From: Candidatus Neomicrothrix sp. UBA2110
GTDB taxonomy: Bacteria > Actinomycetota > Acidimicrobiia > Acidimicrobiales > Poriferisodalaceae
Direction: 5' to 3'
Assembly: GCA_002331465.1 (NCBI GenBank)
Contig: DCYM01000086.1
Span: 1 to 13,230, forward strand
DNA: 13,230 bases
The notes beneath the pieces were generated by a model. The model was not told the DNA's origin. It saw nothing but the letters and a program-made list of their open reading frames with translations, and searched no databases. Of the stretch, positions 6,511 through 13,230 are shown one piece after another. How positions within the stretch are numbered: the first letter of the stretch is position 1; every line of letters starts with the position of its first letter. The position numbers and the translations under genes were made by a program.

Positions 6511-7233
6511 TTATAGGTCGGCCTCGGGTTCGCTACCGGGCACATAAATGTTGGGCGTGCCGCAAATAATTTGGGCTCGGTCAAATAAGTCTTGAATTTC
6601 TTCTCGTAGGTGCGCAGAAGTTTCGCGTACCTCTTGTCGAGACAACCGGCCTGTGGGGCTGAGAGGGGGCGGCGGGATTGGTTTGCCAATGATGATGTGT
6701 ACTCGTTTGGGATACAACATTTTAGAACCTCTCGGCATGGCGGTTGCGGTGCCGCCAATTCCGACGGGCACAATCGCTACTTGCGCCTTAGCCGCCAAAT
6801 AAGCCGCTCCGTCGAATAACGGAAAGATCCGAGGACCGTCTTTGCGCTCTCCCTCAGGGAAAGCCACCACAGGGTCCTCACCGTTCTGCAGGACTGCTAG
6901 CGCGGTCATCAAAGCAGCTCGATCAGCGCTTCCTCGGCTGACGGGGAAACATCCAATGGTTGTAAAAAGCCAAGCAAAAAAGGCATTATTCCAAACCGAC
7001 TCTTTACCCATGAACCGGAGCCGCCTTGGAACACATGATTGCAGTGGCGTGTCGATGTAACTCCGATGGTTCGGCGCCCAGACACACGCTCCCTCCGGGA
7101 TATTCTCTTGACCTTCAATAGTTATGCGGTTCCAGAACTTGAAGACTCCCCAAATAAGATATTTGAGCGCCCGATACGTTGCTCGGTTGTACCAACGTGC
7201 GTTGGGATTAGTCACCGGCAGTTCTTTGTCCAT
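6511..7233 (-). CDS. plsC: 1-acyl-sn-glycerol-3-phosphate acyltransferase (PlsC family)
   Basis: A membrane-associated acyltransferase that probably adds the second acyl chain to lysophosphatidic acid to make phosphatidic acid. The 240 residues hold the catalytic NHxxxxD box as NHRSYID (55-61), the acceptor-binding block as FPEGER (125-130), and VPVGIGGT (155-162). A hydrophobic, aromatic stretch near 18-36 may associate with the membrane. The ATG at 7233 overlaps the TGA of aroA-cmk by one base (TGATG) and is preceded by GGAGGA; a TTG at 7236 would add one residue. It is the last gene of the scpA operon. The substrate is inferred: related PlsC-like proteins acylate other lipids. cmk next to plsC is a recurring bacterial arrangement. 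Confidence 0.93.
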   Translation of the reverse strand: MDKELPVTNPNARWYNRATYRALKYLIWGVFKFWNRITIEGQENIPEGACVWAPNHRSYIDTPLQSCVPRRLRFMGKESVWNNAFFAWLFTTIGCFPVSRGSADRAALMTALAVLQNGEDPVVAFPEGERKDGPRIFPLFDGAAYLAAKAQVAIVPVGIGGTATAMPRGSKMLYPKRVHIIIGKPIPPPPLSPTGRLSRQEVRETSAHLREEIQDLFDRAQIICGTPNIYVPGSEPEADL

Positions 7234-9179
7234 CAATCCTCCACGACGGAACGGAACATACTCGCAAGGTCCGATACCACTTCTTGAATGGTGAGTTCGC
7301 TGGTATCAACTACTACCGCACCAGATGCCACTTGAAGCGGGGAATCGACGCGAGTTGAGTCAATTCGATCTCGCCGTTGTAGCTCTTCTTGTACATCTCC
7401 CAGTGTTTGAACCAAAGATTCCTCATATCGACGTCGCGCCCGAACTTCAGGTTGGGCGGTCAGGAAGGCCTTGAATATTGCATCCGGGAATACTTCGGTA
7501 CCAATGTCACGGCCTTCCATCACTCCGCCACCTATTTCAGTCGCCCATTTCCTCTGTCGAGCTACTAGCACGCGGCGTACACCTGGGTTTGCCGCTACGA
7601 CGCTCACCCACTGATTGATTTCCGGAGTCCTGATTTCATCTGTGGCGTCAACGCCGTCAATAACAGTTAGTTCGCTGATGGAGATCTCCGTTTTCTCGGC
7701 AAGGTCGGTCATCGCGTCTTGATTTTCGGGATCAATTCCCGCGCGCAATGCCGCCACTACTACTGCGCGGTACATGGCTCCGGTATCGAAATGTGGAAGA
7801 TTTAATTCGCTCGCGAGGAGACGAGCGACTGTCGACTTGCCAGACCCTGCCGGGCCGTCGATAGCCGCGACGGCAAACACATTGCTCCTTGGTTTGACCT
7901 TTGGGCGGAGCTCCTCAAGACATGAAAAAAAGTTCGGAAACGTCTTCGCCACGCAATCGTGATCGTTGATCACTATTCGGGGGATTCGAAGCGAAAGTAG
8001 GGCCATAGACATAGCCATGCGGTGGTCACTGTAAGTATCAATGCTTGCTCCCCTAAGCGCCCACAAATCCGGTCGCACGATGAGCCCATCTTCGCTTTCT
8101 ACGGCTTCGACACCGCATTTGGTGAGCTCTGCGACCATGCCAGCGATTCGGTCCGTTTCTTTGCGCCGAATGAAACCAATACCTGTAATTTCGATATCGC
8201 CTTCAGCGAAAGCTGCTAGAGCAGCAAGCGTCTGCGCAGTGTCTGAGAAATCGCGAAGATCGAACGTGCCTCCGCGAATTCGATCACCTTCGACCTCGAT
8301 GAAATTCTCACCCCAGACAACTTTGGCTCCAAGTTGTTCCATCACATCAACGAATTGGACATCTCCTTGATAACTCCCTCGATGAAGGCCAACTATCTTT
8401 ACTCGTCCTTGAGTGATCGAGGCGGCGGCAAAAAAATATGAGGCAGCTGAGGCATCTGGCTCAATTTGAGCTTCGATAGCTCGGTACCGGCCTGGGGGTA
8501 CGACGTACGTGAATTCGTCTGGTTTTTCAACCGATACACCAAAATCGCGCATGACTTTGACGGTGAGTTCTAGATAGGGTCGGCTGACAGGTAGGCCCGT
8601 CAACTTAATTTTTAGTCCGTTTGTGTAAAGCGGTGCAGCCAACATCAGACCGCTAATGAACTGGCTACTAGTTTCCGCGGAGATTTCGACCTCACCCCCT
8701 TCTAGGCCCTGAGAAGAAATTTTGACAGGTAGCTGGCCGGGAGCACCTAACTCTTCGAGATCACACCCCAGATCGCGCAATGCCTCAATTTGTTCAGCGA
8801 AGGGGCGCGACCGCAATTGCTGCGCTCCATCCAGCGTCACTACGCCGGTGCCTCCCGCCAGCGTCGGCAAAAGAAATCGAGAGGTCGTTCCCGACGATCT
8901 CGCGTCGATAACGAGGTCTCGAAAGTTTGGTGCGCCAGCTAACCCGGTGACCTCAATCTCAAGGTTCCTGCGATCCACTTCAACCGTTGCTCCTAACACA
9001 ACAATTGCTTCCAACATCGCTTCGGTATCATCGGCGAAGAGAACTCCAGATAGCCGGCTCCTGCCTTCAGAGAGAGCAGCGCAGAGCAATGCTCGGTTCA
9101 TGTGACTCTTTGACCCAGGAAGCGACACATCTCCTACAGCCGGGCCAGCAAACGGAGTCATCAACCGCGAATCGTTCAT
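7233..9179 (-). CDS. aroA-cmk: Fused EPSP synthase (AroA) and cytidylate kinase (Cmk)
   Basis: A 648-residue bifunctional protein. Residues 1 to about 427 are 3-phosphoshikimate 1-carboxyvinyltransferase: PGSKS (21-25, catalytic K24), SGTTSR (96-101), SSQF (171-174), D313, RKETDR (339-344, E341 and R344), DHRMAM (385-390) and K412 in AKTFP, all matching the E. coli active site. From about 434 to the end is a complete CMP/dCMP kinase: P-loop GPAGSGKST (442-450), DTGAMYR (465-471), GRDIGT (556-561) and the arginine-rich RDRIDSTR (603-610). The join is short (about 428-433) with no stop or frame change, so it is a true fusion. It starts at the ATG at 9179, overlapping tyrA by ATGA, with AAGGGA upstream. 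One product thus serves chorismate and pyrimidine nucleotide synthesis. Similar fusions are annotated in beta-proteobacteria (PRK11860). Confidence 0.96.
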   Translation of the reverse strand: MNDSRLMTPFAGPAVGDVSLPGSKSHMNRALLCAALSEGRSRLSGVLFADDTEAMLEAIVVLGATVEVDRRNLEIEVTGLAGAPNFRDLVIDARSSGTTSRFLLPTLAGGTGVVTLDGAQQLRSRPFAEQIEALRDLGCDLEELGAPGQLPVKISSQGLEGGEVEISAETSSQFISGLMLAAPLYTNGLKIKLTGLPVSRPYLELTVKVMRDFGVSVEKPDEFTYVVPPGRYRAIEAQIEPDASAASYFFAAASITQGRVKIVGLHRGSYQGDVQFVDVMEQLGAKVVWGENFIEVEGDRIRGGTFDLRDFSDTAQTLAALAAFAEGDIEITGIGFIRRKETDRIAGMVAELTKCGVEAVESEDGLIVRPDLWALRGASIDTYSDHRMAMSMALLSLRIPRIVINDHDCVAKTFPNFFSCLEELRPKVKPRSNVFAVAAIDGPAGSGKSTVARLLASELNLPHFDTGAMYRAVVVAALRAGIDPENQDAMTDLAEKTEISISELTVIDGVDATDEIRTPEINQWVSVVAANPGVRRVLVARQRKWATEIGGGVMEGRDIGTEVFPDAIFKAFLTAQPEVRARRRYEESLVQTLGDVQEELQRRDRIDSTRVDSPLQVASGAVVVDTSELTIQEVVSDLASMFRSVVED

Positions 9180-10243
9180 GCTAGTTCCCTTGTGGTGGGC
9201 CGGTAACCCTGCCCTGCCAACACAGCCAGGAACCTCTGCACCTCAGCTTGAGCCACGACAAGGACAAGAACGCCTCGCTCTCCCTCAGCTGAGTGAGCGA
9301 CCTCTATGTCGGCGACATTGACCTCACAATCAGCAGCCAACATGGTGATATTCGCAATCTGTCCCTTCCGATCCGGGATAGGAATTCGCACCTCCACGAG
9401 TTCCTGAGGTCTGACATACCGAGAGGGCAAATTAGTGCGGGCTTTTCTTGCCTGAGAAAGCAAATTCGTTAATCCCGTTCGATCTGACTGGGCAACGATT
9501 TCGCGGATATTCCTAATTCGAGCAGAAAACTCATCCAAGACCGAGACGATGGCATCCCTGTTCTCTTCACAAATATCTAGCCATATTTCAGGGTGGCCTG
9601 CGGCGACGCGGGTCATATCCCGAAAGCCGCCGGCAGCCAGACGCAGCAAAGGAGCATCGTCTAGCGCGCGATCATCTGCGAGACACATCAAGCTGGCGGC
9701 AGTTAGATGCGGTACATGAGAGACGATCGCAACCAACGCGTCGTGGCGTTCAGGAGTCATGGTTACGACGTCGCACCCCATAGAGGCAAGGACCATTTGG
9801 AGATCCCGAAGGCCAAAATCATCGCTGCCCAACGTCGGAGTGAGAACCCAGACAGCACCATCAAAGATTTCTTGGTCAGCGCCGTCAACGCCTTCTTGTT
9901 CTGAGCCTGCCATCGGGTGTCCCGGTATGAATCGGGGGTCGTCAATGCTTCGGGCAACTGTGGTTTTCACACTGCCAGTGTCTGTCACGATGCCATTCGT
10001 TTCGCGAAGGGTTTTGCGAATCTCTGCCTCGAGAGCGCTCGCAGGCACCGCAACGAAGGCCAACTCGGCCTCCGCATCGCTACCAACTACGTCCAGCACT
10101 CCTAGTTCTAATGCTCGCTCGGCTCGCTTAGCATCGATATCCCTGCCCGTTATGTGCCATCCCCTCGCTCGGAGGGCGAGCGCGATGGAGCCCCCAATCA
10201 GTCCCGTTCCTACGATCTGAGCGCGACGCTCGTTCTTGGTCAT
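9176..10243 (-). CDS. tyrA: Prephenate dehydrogenase with C-terminal ACT domain
   Basis: Oxidatively decarboxylates prephenate to 4-hydroxyphenylpyruvate, the tyrosine-specific step. The 355 residues show the NAD-binding loop GTGLIGGS (12-19), TDTGSVK (87-93), the substrate motif GHPMAGSE (108-115), SHVPHLTA (175-182, with a catalytic-type histidine) and GGFRDMTR (205-212). Residues 283-350 form an ACT domain (VRIPIPDRKGQIANIT, then VNVADIEV), suggesting amino-acid feedback, probably by tyrosine. It lacks a chorismate mutase domain. The ATG at 10243 follows an 84-bp gap after rluB, the only sizeable gap in the operon, and has no ribosome site; I see no hairpin attenuator or aromatic-rich leader peptide there. 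It overlaps aroA-cmk by four bases, so two steps of aromatic synthesis are coupled in translation. Confidence 0.96.
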   Translation of the reverse strand: MTKNERRAQIVGTGLIGGSIALALRARGWHITGRDIDAKRAERALELGVLDVVGSDAEAELAFVAVPASALEAEIRKTLRETNGIVTDTGSVKTTVARSIDDPRFIPGHPMAGSEQEGVDGADQEIFDGAVWVLTPTLGSDDFGLRDLQMVLASMGCDVVTMTPERHDALVAIVSHVPHLTAASLMCLADDRALDDAPLLRLAAGGFRDMTRVAAGHPEIWLDICEENRDAIVSVLDEFSARIRNIREIVAQSDRTGLTNLLSQARKARTNLPSRYVRPQELVEVRIPIPDRKGQIANITMLAADCEVNVADIEVAHSAEGERGVLVLVVAQAEVQRFLAVLAGQGYRPTTRELA

Positions 10244-10327
10244 TGGGAAGCTAAACCCGTCTGCTGGGAGCCATGTCTCACGATTGGCATGGTACCGAAG
10301 GCATTGTCCAAGCTCTGTGCGAGATTA

Positions 10328-11044
10328 TTAATTGGTTGCCGCAGCGTACAAAGAACGCACCTCTTCCATGGTAAGAGTTCGCCAAGCTCCAGCAGCCAAG
10401 TCTTTGTCGCTAATTGGCCCGATTCTTACTCGGACCAAGCGAATTACAGGGTGGCCGATGGCAGCGCACATTCGGCGGACCTGACGGTTGCGCCCTTCAT
10501 GAATGACAAGCTTAAGCAGACTCTCTTGCGGCATCGAAACTTCTGCCGGCGCTGTAGGGCCATCATCGAGTTCTACACCCTCGCGCAGTCGTCGAAGAGC
10601 AAGCCGTGTAGGGGAACCCTCCACATGTGCTAGATATTCTTTAGGCACTCCGAAACTGGGATGTGTCAGCCTGTGGGTTAAGTCCCCATCGTTAGTTAGA
10701 ACGATCAGACCCTCGCTATCAGTGTCCAGTCGCCCAACGGGAAACACTCTGGATTCGGAGGGTACGAGATCAACAACGGTTGGCCTTCCCTCTGGGTCTT
10801 TAGCCGTCGATACGACGTTACGGGGCTTGTGTAACAAGTAGTGCCGAAGAGTCGGGTCTCGAAGAATGGGAACGCCATCTAGGTCTATACGATCCTCGGC
10901 TCCAACTTTGTCTCCAAGTGTCGCCAGATGACCGTTTATCGTGACCCGCCCTGCTCCAATTAGATCCTCACTCGCGCGCCTGCTCGCTACTCCAGACCGG
11001 GCTAGTACCTTCTGGAGTCGTTCCGGCGACTCCTCCACAGTCAC
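10328..11044 (-). CDS. rluB: 23S rRNA pseudouridine synthase, RluB/RsuA family
   Basis: Converts a uridine of large-subunit rRNA (U2605 in E. coli for RluB) to pseudouridine. The 238 residues comprise an S4 RNA-binding domain (about 6-55: LQKVLARSGVASRR) and the catalytic domain with the GRLDTDSEGL motif at 104-113, where D107 is the nucleophile. The later family blocks LTHRLTHPSF (122-131) and HEGRNRQVRRM (182-192) are present. The start is GTG at 11044, overlapping the scpB TGA as GTGA; no ribosome site is obvious, so translation probably depends on coupling. Its place after scpA-scpB is typical of Gram-positive bacteria and actinobacteria, which favours RluB over RsuA, though the exact target base is inference. 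Confidence 0.94.
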   Translation of the reverse strand: MTVEESPERLQKVLARSGVASRRASEDLIGAGRVTINGHLATLGDKVGAEDRIDLDGVPILRDPTLRHYLLHKPRNVVSTAKDPEGRPTVVDLVPSESRVFPVGRLDTDSEGLIVLTNDGDLTHRLTHPSFGVPKEYLAHVEGSPTRLALRRLREGVELDDGPTAPAEVSMPQESLLKLVIHEGRNRQVRRMCAAIGHPVIRLVRVRIGPISDKDLAAGAWRTLTMEEVRSLYAAATN

Positions 11045-11781
11045 GTGGGAGGGCTCAAATCAGGAGCACTTTCGCCGGTGTCTCGGAACTCCGCTGCTTC
11101 GCCAGCGCCACGTAGCACTACTTCAAGTGTTTCTGCCACTTCAGCATCGGGGACAAAATCGCTGAGGTTGGGGAGATCTCGAAGGCTGTCTAAACCTATG
11201 CGTTCTAAAAACCGGGTTGTCGTGCCGTACATTGCGGCGTTGCCGGGGCCTGGGTCACGACCAACTTCTTCAATGTAGCCACGTTGCTGCAGTGTCCGCG
11301 CGACGCTGTCCACGTTGACTCCGCGAATCGACGAAATTTGTGCTCGTGAAACAGGCTGCTTGTATGCCACTATCGCCAACGTTTCCAGGGCGGCAGCAGA
11401 CAACCGTGTCGCTTGCCCTTCAAGCACGAATCTCTCAACATAGGGGGCTTGAGCGTCCGAGGTTTGATACCGATAACCACCTGCCACGCGATTAATGGTG
11501 AATCCTCGCTCTTCTTGCGCGTAGCTATCGGTCAAATATTCACAGAGGGCATCAACGGTTTCAACGCTGACTTCTAGTAGTTGAGCAAGGACAGTGGGAG
11601 CTACGGGGTCTGACGCCACCAACAAGATCGCCTCTAGAGCAGCGCGCACATCAGCGGGAACAACATTGGGGTCAAGTTCGCGAAGTTCGCCATCTGAAGG
11701 TGATGGGGTCGAAAGGGAACCCTCATTCTCTAGTTGCGCTGCCAATACTTGAAAAACCTCGGCATCATCCTCAGCCGTCAT
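11041..11781 (-). CDS. scpB: Segregation and condensation protein B
   Basis: A kleisin-associated winged-helix protein that forms the SMC-ScpA-ScpB condensin needed for chromosome compaction and segregation. The 246 residues hold two winged-helix domains: about 35-110 (ALEAILLVASDP) and about 112-190 (LETLAIVAYKQPVSRAQI, then IRGVNVDS and RGYIEEVGR), with the conserved YGTT and FLERIGL stretches after them. A variable tail rich in Glu, Ala and Pro follows. The ATG at 11781 is preferred because GGTGGTG is well spaced before it; an in-frame TTG at 11796 would add five residues. The gene overlaps the end of scpA by 11 bases and rluB by four. Confidence 0.95.
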   Translation of the reverse strand: MTAEDDAEVFQVLAAQLENEGSLSTPSPSDGELRELDPNVVPADVRAALEAILLVASDPVAPTVLAQLLEVSVETVDALCEYLTDSYAQEERGFTINRVAGGYRYQTSDAQAPYVERFVLEGQATRLSAAALETLAIVAYKQPVSRAQISSIRGVNVDSVARTLQQRGYIEEVGRDPGPGNAAMYGTTTRFLERIGLDSLRDLPNLSDFVPDAEVAETLEVVLRGAGEAAEFRDTGESAPDLSPPT

Positions 11782-12580
11782 ATGAAACACCACCAATGGG
11801 CAACAACAACTCGTTTTCGTTACCGGTCCACACGAGGGTTATGTCCCCGAATCGTTCAGGTTGGTCTAGGTCGATATGGCCCTGTTTGAAGAGCTCCAGT
11901 ACAGCAAGAAATCGAACTACTACCTGAATTCGATCAACCAAGCCCTCAGTTAATTGCCTGAAAGTAGTTTTTCCCAGTCTTGGAAGTTCGTCTATCAACT
12001 CGAACACCGCGTCCGTCACCGACGCAGTGATCGGAGCGATATGGCCAAGGTCGACTCGGACAACAGGTTTCGGGGCCGTTGCCCGCAAGAAAGCCTCAGA
12101 GATGTCCTGAATTGATAGCCCTTTGAGAAGGTCAGGTGCTAGGGACAAATATTTTTCATCAGGTCCAACGGCTCGCGGGTAGCCAAACGATGCACGGTGA
12201 GCCAACTGGCGCATCGCCACCGCAGCTCCCTTGAAGGTCTTGCACTCCAGCAGGCGAGCAAGTAAAAGGTCTCGTTCCTCCCATATGCCCAGTTCATCGT
12301 CAAGGTCTCCATCCGCTTCGTCTGGAAGCAGCCGCCGAGTTTTCAACTCGACAAGGGTCGCCGCGATCAACAGGAACTCGGTCGCTAACTCGAGGTTGAC
12401 ACGGGTGGCAGGGGAACTCTCCCCTTCGGTTACCGCAATGATTCGGTCCATCTCCGCTAGATAAGCATCAACGATATGACTCAAGGACACTTCATAAATG
12501 TCGACCTCTTGTTGAAGAATAAGACGCAAGAGAAGGTCGAATGGGCCCTCAAAAACGTCGGTTTGTACGTCGTAGGGCAT
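11771..12580 (-). CDS. scpA: Segregation and condensation protein A
   Basis: The kleisin of bacterial condensin, bridging the SMC heads and binding ScpB. In 269 residues the N-terminal helical domain begins with the signature VFEGPFDLLLRLI (9-21), followed by EVDIYEVSLSHIVDAYL (25-41) and FLLIAATLVELKTRRLLP (69-86). The C-terminal winged helix carries VVRFLAVLELFKQG (221-234) and FGDI (244-247). The acidic stretch near 87-101 is typical. It is the first gene of the leftward operon. The ATG at 12580 has no ribosome site but a TATCTT box six bases upstream, suggesting a leaderless transcript. The smc gene is not in the window, which is normal. Confidence 0.96.
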   Translation of the reverse strand: MPYDVQTDVFEGPFDLLLRLILQQEVDIYEVSLSHIVDAYLAEMDRIIAVTEGESSPATRVNLELATEFLLIAATLVELKTRRLLPDEADGDLDDELGIWEERDLLLARLLECKTFKGAAVAMRQLAHRASFGYPRAVGPDEKYLSLAPDLLKGLSIQDISEAFLRATAPKPVVRVDLGHIAPITASVTDAVFELIDELPRLGKTTFRQLTEGLVDRIQVVVRFLAVLELFKQGHIDLDQPERFGDITLVWTGNENELLLPIGGVSYDG

Positions 12581-12586
12581 TGCCTA

Positions 12587-12592
12587 AAGATA
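12587..12592 (-). promoter_or_regulatory. -10 box for the leaderless scpA operon transcript
   Basis: Read on the - strand, TATCTT (12592 to 12587) is followed by six bases and then the ATG at 12580. There is no Shine-Dalgarno at the right distance. TTACAT lies 18 bases further upstream and is a poor -35 match. Confidence 0.5.
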
Positions 12593-12682
12593 GCGGAGTA
12601 AATCACATCTATGTAACACGCTTGATGAGTCTTTCGAGGCATTTCTTCGGTGTCTTCGCTTCTTTTTCGGATGGTTTGCGCT

Positions 12683-12697
12683 GGTACCTGCGGTACC
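12683..12697. repeat. Paired GGTACC palindromes upstream of trpS
   Basis: GGTACC occurs at 12683-12688 and again at 12692-12697, three bases apart, making a near-perfect 15-bp dyad. The right copy overlaps the proposed trpS -10 box. It could be an operator or chance. Confidence 0.35.
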
Positions 12698-12699
12698 GT
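12694..12699 (+). promoter_or_regulatory. -10 box for a leaderless trpS transcript
   Basis: TACCGT fits TAnnnT and ends eight bases before the trpS ATG at 12708; no ribosome site is present. There is no clear -35. A run of four TTCG motifs lies 25-61 bases upstream of this box (12633-12669). Confidence 0.45.
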
Positions 12700-12707
12700 C
12701 AATCCGT

Positions 12708-13230
12708 ATGACAAGAGTGTTGTCAGGCATTCAACCCACCGGGGACATACATCTGGGAAATTTTTTGGGTGCCCTTCGCCAGTGGGCTATTGATCAGCAT
12801 GAGCATGACAGCTTCTATTGCGCCGTCGACCTCCACGCCATCACTGTTCAGCAAGATCCTGTGGAGCTTCGTTCAAAGACTCTCGAGACAATGGCAACTT
12901 TGGTGGCGGTGGGTCTCGATCCTGAGGTGTGCACTCTCTTCGTTCAAAGCCATGTTCCATTTCACACCGAGCTGTCATGGCTTCTTGAGTGCACTGTTTC
13001 TTTTGGGGAGCTCCGTCGAATGACCCAGTTCAAAGACAAATCGGTGAAACAAGGCGACGCTGGTCAAGAACATGTGTCTGCTGGCCTATTCACATATCCA
13101 GCTTTGATGGCAGCCGACATCCTGATTTACAATGCGGACCGGGTTCCTGTGGGCGATGATCAGCGTCAGCACTTGGAGTTAACGCGTGACGTGGCTGAGC
13201 GGTTCAACTCACGTTACGGCGAAACTTTTG
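12708..13230 (+). CDS. trpS: Tryptophanyl-tRNA synthetase, 5' part (cut by window end)
   Basis: The first 174 residues of a class I aminoacyl-tRNA synthetase that charges tRNA-Trp. It opens with MTRVLSGIQPTGDIHLGN, in which TGDIHLGN (11-18) is the HIGH-type ATP-binding signature of TrpRS. The conserved AVDLHAIT (39-46) and PALMAADILIYNADRVPVGD (131-150), then QHLELTRDVAERFN (154-167), match bacterial TrpRS closely. Full-length family members have about 330-340 residues, so roughly half is missing, including the KMSKS loop. The gene diverges from scpA across a 127-bp gap. It has no ribosome site and probably a leaderless start. No T-box or tryptophan leader peptide is visible. Confidence 0.97.
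   Translation, partial: MTRVLSGIQPTGDIHLGNFLGALRQWAIDQHEHDSFYCAVDLHAITVQQDPVELRSKTLETMATLVAVGLDPEVCTLFVQSHVPFHTELSWLLECTVSFGELRRMTQFKDKSVKQGDAGQEHVSAGLFTYPALMAADILIYNADRVPVGDDQRQHLELTRDVAERFNSRYGETF

Noticed and set aside
9759..10220. 153-residue + strand frame opposite tyrA
   Set aside because: Ser/Pro/Ala-rich shadow of a gene with all its motifs in place on the - strand. The long + strand frames at 4145-4573, 8722-9105, 10154-10633 and 10503-10841 were rejected for the same reason.
10244..10327. Separate promoter or attenuator in the rluB-tyrA gap
   Set aside because: A TAGCTT lies only four bases before the tyrA ATG, too close for a leaderless -10; no stable hairpin pair and no aromatic-rich leader peptide were found.
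1..13230. Mobile element, CRISPR, defence or toxin-antitoxin system
   Set aside because: I read all spaces between genes and both strands and found no terminal repeats, direct repeat arrays, transposase, integrase or toxin-like small gene pairs.

Overview
This 13.2 kb window looks like a stretch of ordinary bacterial chromosome carrying core genes. It suggests a mid-GC actinobacterium (about 53% GC in a spot count), most plausibly an uncultured member of the Acidimicrobiia. The reasons are the order scpA-scpB-rluB-...-cmk-...-der, which is the actinobacterial arrangement, an IspH of actinobacterial type, frequent GTG/TTG starts, and transcription-unit-leading genes that look leaderless. The class assignment is inference. 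I see no transposase, integrase, phage gene, CRISPR array, toxin-antitoxin pair or defence gene.

Layout. Left part, + strand: an FAD/NAD(P)H ferredoxin-type reductase (179-1381) and a LOG-family nucleotide phosphoribohydrolase (1538-2119). Facing them on the - strand is one unit: a PDZ/radical-SAM/DUF512 protein (5379 to 3925), the ribosome-assembly GTPase Der (3928 to 2597), a small zinc-ribbon membrane protein (2539 to 2330), tRNA-Pro(GGG) (2277 to 2203) and a strong hairpin (2194 to 2167). ispH (5455-6489, + strand) starts back to back with the DUF512 gene and converges on plsC.

Right part, - strand, one probable operon: scpA, scpB, rluB, tyrA, an aroA-cmk fusion and plsC (12580 to 6511). 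Most junctions overlap by 1 to 11 bases; the only real gap is 84 bp between rluB and tyrA. Diverging from scpA is trpS (12708 onward), cut by the window end.

Functionally the window joins chromosome segregation (ScpA/ScpB), ribosome maturation (RluB, Der), translation (TrpRS, tRNA-Pro), aromatic amino-acid synthesis (AroA, TyrA), CMP/dCMP phosphorylation (Cmk), phospholipid acylation (PlsC) and isoprenoid synthesis (IspH). The least characterised parts are the DUF512 radical-SAM protein, the 69-residue zinc-ribbon membrane protein and the promoter architecture. Four unit-leading genes (DUF512, ispH, scpA, trpS) have a TAnnnT box 6-8 bases before the start codon and no Shine-Dalgarno, whereas several internal operon genes do have one. 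I found no convincing new multi-gene system; the most useful leads are those regulatory signals and the two uncharacterised genes around der.
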